Positions 1-4,050 of a stretch of DNA of 5,764 nt are shown in pieces. This stretch comes from an uncultured Sulfolobales archaeon (GTDB taxonomy: Archaea; Thermoproteota; Thermoprotei_A; Sulfolobales; Desulfurococcaceae): contig CALKYD010000022.1 in the NCBI GenBank assembly GCA_938003605.1, positions 1 through 5,764 of the forward strand, in the 5' to 3' direction. A program made the position numbers and the translations under genes. How positions within the stretch are numbered: the first letter of the stretch is position 1; the number at the start of each line of letters is the position of its first letter. The notes beneath the pieces were generated by a model. That model worked only from the letters and a program-made list of their open reading frames with translations, was not told the DNA's origin and made no database searches.

Positions 1-73
1 AGCCGGGTCGTCTAGCGGCCAAGGATGCGGGGCTCTGGCCCCCGTGACCGGGGTTCGAATCCCCGCCCGGCTA
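1..73 (+). tRNA. tRNA-Gln (anticodon CTG)
   Basis: This reads CAG codons. A full cloverleaf folds: acceptor stem 1-7 with 66-72 (seven pairs), anticodon stem 28-32 with 40-44 (all five paired), loop CTCTGGC at 33-39 with anticodon CTG at 35-37, and T arm CGGGG/TTCGAAT/CCCCG at 49-65. Base A73 is the discriminator and CCA is not encoded. The first pair is A1-T72, which the archaeal amidotransferase GatDE uses to recognise tRNA-Gln, so it supports the identity and suggests charging through Glu-tRNA(Gln). No intron is present. The promoter would lie left of the window. The next tRNA starts five bases later, so the two are probably transcribed together. Confidence 0.95.
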
Positions 74-78
74 TTGAA

Positions 79-182
79 GCCGCCGTAGCTCAGCCCGGTG
101 GAGCGCCGGCCTTGTACGGTGAGTAGGATCCGTGGTCGCCCAGGTGAGCCGGTGGACGCGGGTTCAAATCCCGCCGGCGGCT
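79..182 (+). tRNA. tRNA-Thr (anticodon TGT) with a 30-base intron
   Basis: This reads ACA codons. The acceptor stem GCCGCCG (79-85) pairs perfectly with CGGCGGC (175-181), and T182 is the discriminator, a base usual for archaeal tRNA-Thr. The T arm is GCGGG/TTCAAAT/CCCGC at 158-174, and the D stem GCTC/GAGC is intact. The anticodon stem CCGGC (106-110) pairs with GCCGG (148-152), but only if an insertion is removed from the loop. The spliced loop is CTTGTAA with anticodon TGT at 113-115. CCA is not encoded. The gene lies directly after tRNA-Gln and converges on the moaB gene, whose stop codon is only 16 bases further on. Confidence 0.95.
117..146 (+). other. Archaeal tRNA intron at position 37/38 with bulge-helix-bulge splice structure
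   Basis: The insertion sits after A37 (base 116). A textbook bulge-helix-bulge can be drawn. The central four-pair helix is CTTG (111-114) with CAGG (141-144), including one T-G wobble. Its two three-base bulges are TAC (115-117) and TGA (145-147), and an inner helix starts with GGTGA (118-122) against TCGCC (136-140). The splicing endonuclease cuts after the second base of each bulge, giving cuts at 116/117 and 146/147, a 30-base intron and a normal seven-base anticodon loop. The intron is too short to encode a protein. Confidence 0.93.
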
Positions 183-198
183 CTTAAGCTGCATTGCC

Positions 199-693
199 TT
201 ACGTCTCTACGGGGGGTTTATGCACTCCCTCAATTCTCTTAGCTTCTTCAACTATGTGTGGAACTGCCTCAATCAATAGGTTTAAGCCTAGCTTAACTGC
301 TTTAGGGGAGCCTGGTAGGACGGCTACAGGGCATAATCCAACTAAGTATAGTTCAGCTCTAGTGAATATGGCCTTAGCTCCCTCGGCTTGGTAAGTCAAG
401 TACCTGAATATTTCACCGAAGCCAGGCATCTTCCTCCAAGAGATCTTTTCAACAACATCTATGCTTAAGTCCCTTGGACTAGGGCCTGTTCCCCCAATAA
501 CTATGATTGCGTCAACTGCTCGAGAAAGATCTATTAAAGCCTTCACTAACAGCTTATAGTCATTGGGCAAGACGAGCTTCTCTGCAACTACGTGGCCTAG
601 CTTAGTCAGCCTCTCTACAGCAATTTCGCCGCTCTCATCAATACCCCCTTGATAGTAAATGCTGTCGCTTACTACGACAACAGCCCACTTCAT
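199..693 (-). CDS. moaB: MoaB/MogA-family molybdopterin adenylyltransferase
   Basis: The predicted cytosolic enzyme activates molybdopterin with ATP to give adenylyl-molybdopterin, the substrate of MoeA, in molybdenum/tungsten cofactor synthesis. The 164 residues are a usual length for a single-domain MoaB. Visible family motifs are VVVSDS at 6-11, GGTG at 67-70 followed by SPRD at 72-75, PGFGE at 90-94 and LPGSPKAV at 126-133. The ATG start is supported by GGTGG four bases upstream. Archaeal MoaB proteins are known to do the MogA reaction in archaea lacking a separate MogA, so MoaB is the better name. The gene is divergent from moeA and runs convergently into tRNA-Thr. Bacterial E. coli MoaB is reported inactive in this reaction, so the activity is inferred from the archaeal context. 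Confidence 0.93.
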   Translation of the reverse strand: MKWAVVVVSDSIYYQGGIDESGEIAVERLTKLGHVVAEKLVLPNDYKLLVKALIDLSRAVDAIIVIGGTGPSPRDLSIDVVEKISWRKMPGFGEIFRYLTYQAEGAKAIFTRAELYLVGLCPVAVLPGSPKAVKLGLNLLIEAVPHIVEEAKRIEGVHKPPVET

Positions 694-697
694 TTAA

Positions 698-704
698 CCA
701 CCTT
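698..704 (-). promoter_or_regulatory. Ribosome binding site of moaB
   Basis: On the minus strand AAGGTGG lies four bases before the ATG at 693. It matches the GGAGGTGA complement of archaeal 16S rRNA and fixes the moaB start. Confidence 0.6.
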
Positions 705-759
705 CTATACATCTCCTACGCCGTGGGATTGCAAGCTTTGTATCGTTAAGAAAGCTAAT

Positions 760-770
760 AAGGTTTAAAG
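760..770 (+). promoter_or_regulatory. Putative BRE/TATA promoter of moeA in the divergent moaB-moeA region
   Basis: The 131 bases between moaB and moeA hold no gene. AAGGTTTAAAG at 760-770 looks like an archaeal purine-rich BRE plus TATA box on the + strand. A start about 25 bases further on (near 792) would leave a leader of roughly 33 bases containing the GGGTG ribosome site. The core TTTAAA is self-complementary, so it could in principle also serve moaB in the other direction. This is a pattern match in AT-rich DNA, not a proven promoter. Confidence 0.4.
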
Positions 771-814
771 AGAGTGAGGTCGTGATGACTAATGAGTGCT
801 CTCTAGGGGAAAGC

Positions 815-819
815 GGGTG
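815..819 (+). promoter_or_regulatory. Ribosome binding site of moeA
   Basis: GGGTG lies five bases before the ATG at 825. The frame is closed by a TAG at 804-806 and offers no other start codon between, so this ATG is the only sensible N-terminus. Confidence 0.6.
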
Positions 820-824
820 TAGCT

Positions 825-2102
825 ATGCAGAAGTTTTGGGGTAAGACAATAAGTGTAAGTGAAGCAGTTGAGCTAGCTGTTAAAACACTTAGGGAATCCA
901 TAGAGTTGGGGACAGTTGAAATCCCCATAGATCGCTCGATTAAAATGATTTCTTCAGAAAGCATTAAGTGCTCAATAGATCTACCTCCATACAACAACAG
1001 CGCTGTCGATGGGTATGCAGTTAGATCCATTGATACAATTGGTGCATCTCAATTAAACCCTGTTAAGCTTAAGGTAAAGTGCTCTATTGATACAGGAGAT
1101 CCTCCGGATAAGTGCGGCGTACTGGGGAGTAATGAGGCAGTTGAAGTAGGTACGGGAGCCCCGCTTCCAAGTGGAGCGGATGCAGTCGTAATGTACGAGG
1201 ACTCATTGAGGATTGGCGAATACGTAGAGGTGTTTAAGCAAGTAGCTCCATTCGAGAACGTTAATAGAGCAGGCGATGACTTTAAGGCAGGTGAAGAAGT
1301 CATTAGTAGGGGAACTCAGCTCACAGCATTCCACATAGGCTTGCTGGCGAGCTTAGGCTTAAAGAATGTAAGGGTCTACAGGCCCCTTAAGGCCTTCGTC
1401 CTACCGACAGGTAGCGAACTAGTGGAACCCGGTGAACAGCTTCAACCGGGGAAGAGGTATTCTTCAACAGACTACATTGTGGCCTCACTACTTATGGAAG
1501 CTGGTTTTATTGAAGTAATTAAGCTAAGCCCTGTCCAAGATCGCGTGGAGGAAGTGAAGGAAGTGCTGTTAAAGGAGTTGGAGAAGGCTGACCTAGCTAT
1601 AACTATAGGTGGTTCAAGCATTGGCGGCAGGGACGTCGTGTGCAGAGTAATCGATAGCGAGGGCCTATGGATCTTTAGAGGAGTAGCGCTTAGGCCTGGT
1701 AGAACGACTAGCCTTGGCTTAATTAATGGAAAGCCAGTGTTCACTCTGAGTGGGAACCCTGTAGCAGCATGGGCTGGGTTTACAGCCATTGTTAAGCCAT
1801 CTATTTACAGGCTGTATAATTCAAGTCCTCCAGTTGAGCCATGCATTAAGGCAACAGTGAGTGAGAGAATAGTGAACATAGTTGGCTATAGAAGCTATGT
1901 AAGAGTAGTGTTGATCGGCAATGGACCTAAGTACTTCGTTAAGCCATACATGATCCATGGAAGCAGCTACTTGTCGAGCGTCATTAAGGCACACGGCTAC
2001 GTAGTTATTACAGAGGATGTTGAGGGATATGATGTGGGTGAAGAAGTAGTGGTTCAATTGTTTGGGAAAGACCTCCATACATTATTCGAAGCCTTTAATT
2101 AA
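825..2102 (+). CDS. moeA: Stand-alone MoeA-family molybdopterin molybdenumtransferase (divergent motifs)
   Basis: MoeA inserts molybdate or tungstate into adenylyl-molybdopterin in the cytosol. The 425 residues fit a complete MoeA. Domain landmarks in order: PPYNNSAVDGYAV at 54-66, GTGAPLPSGADAVVM at 109-123, ENVNRAGDD at 144-152, the MPT-binding-like domain from about 187 with TGSEL at 195-199, IGGSSIGGRD at 261-270, RPGRTTSLG at 290-298 and LSGNPVAAW at 308-316, then the C-terminal beta domain with GSSYLSSVIKAHG at 379-391. Several positions differ from the common consensus: Asn57 replaces the Asp of the DNSAMDGYA motif, GGSS replaces GGTS, PGRTT replaces PGKP, and SGNP replaces PGNP. The frame is intact, so this looks like a divergent subfamily rather than decay. 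It is divergent from moaB and followed 47 bases later by a LysE-like gene. The family call is secure; activity and metal preference are not. Confidence 0.93.
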   Translation: MQKFWGKTISVSEAVELAVKTLRESIELGTVEIPIDRSIKMISSESIKCSIDLPPYNNSAVDGYAVRSIDTIGASQLNPVKLKVKCSIDTGDPPDKCGVLGSNEAVEVGTGAPLPSGADAVVMYEDSLRIGEYVEVFKQVAPFENVNRAGDDFKAGEEVISRGTQLTAFHIGLLASLGLKNVRVYRPLKAFVLPTGSELVEPGEQLQPGKRYSSTDYIVASLLMEAGFIEVIKLSPVQDRVEEVKEVLLKELEKADLAITIGGSSIGGRDVVCRVIDSEGLWIFRGVALRPGRTTSLGLINGKPVFTLSGNPVAAWAGFTAIVKPSIYRLYNSSPPVEPCIKATVSERIVNIVGYRSYVRVVLIGNGPKYFVKPYMIHGSSYLSSVIKAHGYVVITEDVEGYDVGEEVVVQLFGKDLHTLFEAFN

Positions 2103-2104
2103 TG
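2092..2104 (+). promoter_or_regulatory. Possible TATA box for the LysE-like gene, overlapping the moeA stop
   Basis: CCTTTAATTAATG is an AT-rich stretch about 50 bases before the ATG at 2150. Transcription starting about 25 bases downstream would give a short leader. It also encodes the last residues of MoeA, so read-through from moeA is equally possible. Confidence 0.22.
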
Positions 2105-2149
2105 AGAGCTCTGCAGTACTAGTGTACGTGCAGCTTGCTGGCGGTAAAC

Positions 2150-2797
2150 ATGGATCTCGGGGGCATAGTTGTTGCAACTTTAATGGCTTCACCTTCAGGT
2201 GCACTTAGTCCCGGACCACTTACTCTAGCTACGCTAGCCGTTGGGTCTAGGAGTGGGTGGAAGGGGGGGCTTCTCATAGCTGTAGGGCACATGGCTATAG
2301 AACTCCCCTACGTGCTAGCGTTGTTTCTCTCCATGAACTACGTTGCACACTTACTTAAGGGGTTTTTAGGGGATATTGTAACAGCCCTCGGAGTGCTCGC
2401 CATATCGTTTTTTGCAGCAGCTGTCATTAGAGACTCGCTTAAGGGCTTTAGCATCAGAGATCGTGGGGGATCCATTGGGGCAGCCAACCCCTTGGTCGTC
2501 GGAGCTTTATTCACTGGCTTAAACGTATACTTCCTGCTGTGGTGGTTGAGCATAGGCCTAGGCCTAGTATCAATGACGAGCAGCATGGGTGTAACAGCCA
2601 TTGCAGTCATGTACTTAAGCCATGTGTGGATCGACTACATATGGCTTACAACAGTAGCTGAAGCAAGTAGGAGAGGCCTAGGAGTACTGAAGGGTAAAGC
2701 ATATAGCCTGCTCCTACTGGTACTTGGAGCTCTCTTACTCCTATTTGGAGTAAACATGGCTTTAGCTAGGTTCACTAATGTCTCAATAATTCCCTAG
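2150..2797 (+). CDS. LysE/RhtB-family membrane exporter
   Basis: This is an integral membrane protein of the LysE superfamily, whose members export amino acids or other small solutes; the substrate cannot be read from sequence. With the ATG start it has 215 residues and about six hydrophobic segments, near residues 5-28, 39-62, 72-93, 113-140, 146-170 and 185-206. The family's N-terminal SPGPLT motif is at 20-25, followed by a glycine-rich loop and a second helix with a charged residue. A second hallmark-like segment begins with NPLVVGALFTGLN. A TTG at 2135 in the same frame would add five residues (MLAVN). I prefer ATG 2150 because it puts the first helix close to the N-terminus, though its ribosome site (GGCGGT) is weak. 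It follows moeA by 47 bases on the same strand and may be co-transcribed. A link to cofactor or oxyanion handling is only positional. Confidence 0.85.
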   Translation: MDLGGIVVATLMASPSGALSPGPLTLATLAVGSRSGWKGGLLIAVGHMAIELPYVLALFLSMNYVAHLLKGFLGDIVTALGVLAISFFAAAVIRDSLKGFSIRDRGGSIGAANPLVVGALFTGLNVYFLLWWLSIGLGLVSMTSSMGVTAIAVMYLSHVWIDYIWLTTVAEASRRGLGVLKGKAYSLLLLVLGALLLLFGVNMALARFTNVSIIP

Positions 2798-2879
2798 GAT
2801 CCAATAATTCCTGATGCTCCGAATACTTTAACTAGGAAGTAGAGTTTTCATTAAAGTATGTGCAAACGCATGTGCCTGA

Positions 2880-2886
2880 GGGAGGT
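2880..2886 (+). promoter_or_regulatory. Strong ribosome binding site for the GTG-started 159-residue gene
   Basis: GGGAGGT, five bases before the GTG at 2892, is the best Shine-Dalgarno match in the window. An in-frame TGA at 2877-2879 leaves no other upstream start, so the GTG start is well supported. Confidence 0.7.
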
Positions 2887-2891
2887 CTTCA

Positions 2892-3371
2892 GTGTACGCA
2901 GTCCCCGACTTACTTGAGGTAAATGCTAAGTCGAGGATTTTCAGGGATAAGAGCAAGCTTTTAATAATCGGTAAATGCATTGAGTTAGAGCACCCAGAAG
3001 TACTGAAGGAGTTTACTAACAAAGGCTATGGAGTTCTAGGGCTATGCCCTGAGGCAGTCCATATAAATATGGCGGGGTTTAAGCTTGTCGGAATACTGGC
3101 TAGAGGGAGTTTTGAAGAAGTATCAGCTTTAACAGTTGATGGAAGCATGCATTGCATACAGCTGCACTGGATGCTTGAAGAGGTGTTTAAGGCAATGAAT
3201 CTAGGCGATAGAGTTAAGAGGAGGCACTTCGTCATATATAAAGGGGAGTTAAAGGAAGTCTCGGCAGGAGACGTCAAGATCAGTCGATTCCTATATAAAG
3301 TGAGTAACCTAGCTTCAAGGCTTAGTTGTGAAAAAACTATTGGCGTGGTAGATGAAGAAGCTAGCTCCTAG
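2892..3371 (+). CDS. Uncharacterised protein with spaced Cys/His residues
   Basis: I do not recognise this 159-residue cytosolic protein. The start is a GTG with a strong ribosome site. Alternating strand and helix patterns (LLIIGKC at 23-29, GYGVLGLC at 45-52, VSALTVDGS at 77-85, then a helix to about 102) suggest a small Rossmann-like alpha/beta fold. Cysteines fall at 29, 52, 88 and 146 and histidines at 34, 57, 87 and 92. The runs GKCIELEHPEV, GLCPEAVH and DGSMHCIQLH put Cys next to His three times, each near the end of a predicted strand, as might suit a metal or iron-sulfur site. There is no signal peptide or membrane segment. It lies 94 bases after the LysE-like gene on the same strand, and its last 11 bases overlap the end of the opposite gene. 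A redox or metal role is inference; DGSxHCxQLH looks like a conserved signature but I cannot name its family. Confidence 0.75.
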   Translation: MYAVPDLLEVNAKSRIFRDKSKLLIIGKCIELEHPEVLKEFTNKGYGVLGLCPEAVHINMAGFKLVGILARGSFEEVSALTVDGSMHCIQLHWMLEEVFKAMNLGDRVKRRHFVIYKGELKEVSAGDVKISRFLYKVSNLASRLSCEKTIGVVDEEASS

Positions 3372-3984
3372 AAATACCTGCTTCAACGAATACATACTTG
3401 ATTAACTCATCGATCTCCGAGATCTTTGGAAGATCCCCTATGCGTTTAGCTCTAACAACAACTCTGAGCTCATCGCTGCCAACAGTTACCGCATAGCTAG
3501 TCTTAACTTTCTCAGCTGCCTTCCTCAACTCCTCGACGACTCTGGGGTTCTTAAAAACAAGATCGCTTATGTCGTGAATAGCCGTTAGTGATATGCCATC
3601 AGCGCTTACATCAATTATAAAGTCTTCAACGAATCCCTTCCCTGAAAAAACAAACCACGCCGAGAACTCCTCAAGATCTATTCCCAAGTCCTCAAGCCAG
3701 TATCCCCGCGCTTCAAGGGCTTCAAGCAAGTATGCCTCTATGCCTGTTGCAGCAAGCACGCCGAGCTCTATTAAGTCTACGTATGCTCCAGCCACCTTAT
3801 CTAAGCCGCTTAGGTCTTCGTAATTGTGTCTCTCCAAGTACTCAACTACGCTCTCAAGATCGTAATTGAGGAACTCCTCGACTACTCTTTTAATAAGCTC
3901 TTCAATGTTAACGCCATATTTACCCAATATCCTTCTTGCTTTAGAAATAGTTTCACTGTCTAATTCAATTGTTATGTTGCTCAA
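3361..3984 (-). CDS. Ribbon-helix-helix-like N-terminal domain protein of unknown function
   Basis: This is a 207-residue acidic cytosolic protein. Residues 3-40 follow the strand-helix-helix order of a ribbon-helix-helix DNA-binding domain: a strand NITIELD at 3-9, a helix from about 10 to 23, a turn near YGVN, and a helix from about 27 to 40. The remaining 165 residues match no family I know. They include two helical stretches rich in Glu and Leu (about 42-105), a strand-like part (FIIDVSADGISLTAIH at 122-137), and an end with alternating strands and helices. TTG is the start: AGGTG lies seven bases upstream, and an in-frame TGA two codons before it closes the frame. It is on the same strand as the upstream MoeA fusion, 66 bases away, and may be co-transcribed. 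A regulator or antitoxin-like role is possible, but no toxin gene is adjacent and no function is shown. Confidence 0.75.
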   Translation of the reverse strand: MSNITIELDSETISKARRILGKYGVNIEELIKRVVEEFLNYDLESVVEYLERHNYEDLSGLDKVAGAYVDLIELGVLAATGIEAYLLEALEARGYWLEDLGIDLEEFSAWFVFSGKGFVEDFIIDVSADGISLTAIHDISDLVFKNPRVVEELRKAAEKVKTSYAVTVGSDELRVVVRAKRIGDLPKISEIDELIKYVFVEAGISRS

Positions 3985-3991
3985 CTTTCAG

Positions 3992-3996
3992 CACCT
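3992..3996 (-). promoter_or_regulatory. Ribosome binding site deciding the TTG start of the RHH-like gene
   Basis: Minus-strand AGGTG lies seven bases before the TTG at 3984. There is no ATG or GTG upstream in the open frame, so this site supports the unusual start. Confidence 0.55.
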
Positions 3997-4017
3997 GCCT
4001 AGGTTATTAATCAAAGC

Positions 4018-4027
4018 TAATTTAAGG
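4018..4027 (-). promoter_or_regulatory. Possible TATA box of the RHH-like gene
   Basis: Minus-strand CCTTAAATTA sits in the 66-base gap after the moeA-fusion stop. Its distance would place a transcript start almost on the ribosome site, so it is a weak candidate. Co-transcription from the upstream gene is the alternative. Confidence 0.2.
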
Positions 4028-4050
4028 ATTTGCTCCTAGGGCAACTCCCA

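Noticed and set aside
803..1789. Minus-strand open frames inside moeA (803-1030, 1049-1303, 1472-1789)
   Set aside because: They lie opposite a clear MoeA gene, have low-complexity Ser/Thr/Pro-rich translations and no family motifs.
825..2102. MoeA as a pseudogene because of altered motifs
   Set aside because: The frame is intact at full length with all domains and a good start, so it is better read as a divergent functional protein.
2135..2137. TTG 2135 as the start of the LysE-like gene
   Set aside because: It has no ribosome site and ATG 2150 places the first membrane helix normally. It is kept only as an alternative.
2857..2876. TGTGC repeat with GCATGTGC as an operator before the 159-residue gene
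   Set aside because: The symmetry is imperfect and short (TGTGC twice, 12 bases apart), with no second copy elsewhere in the window.
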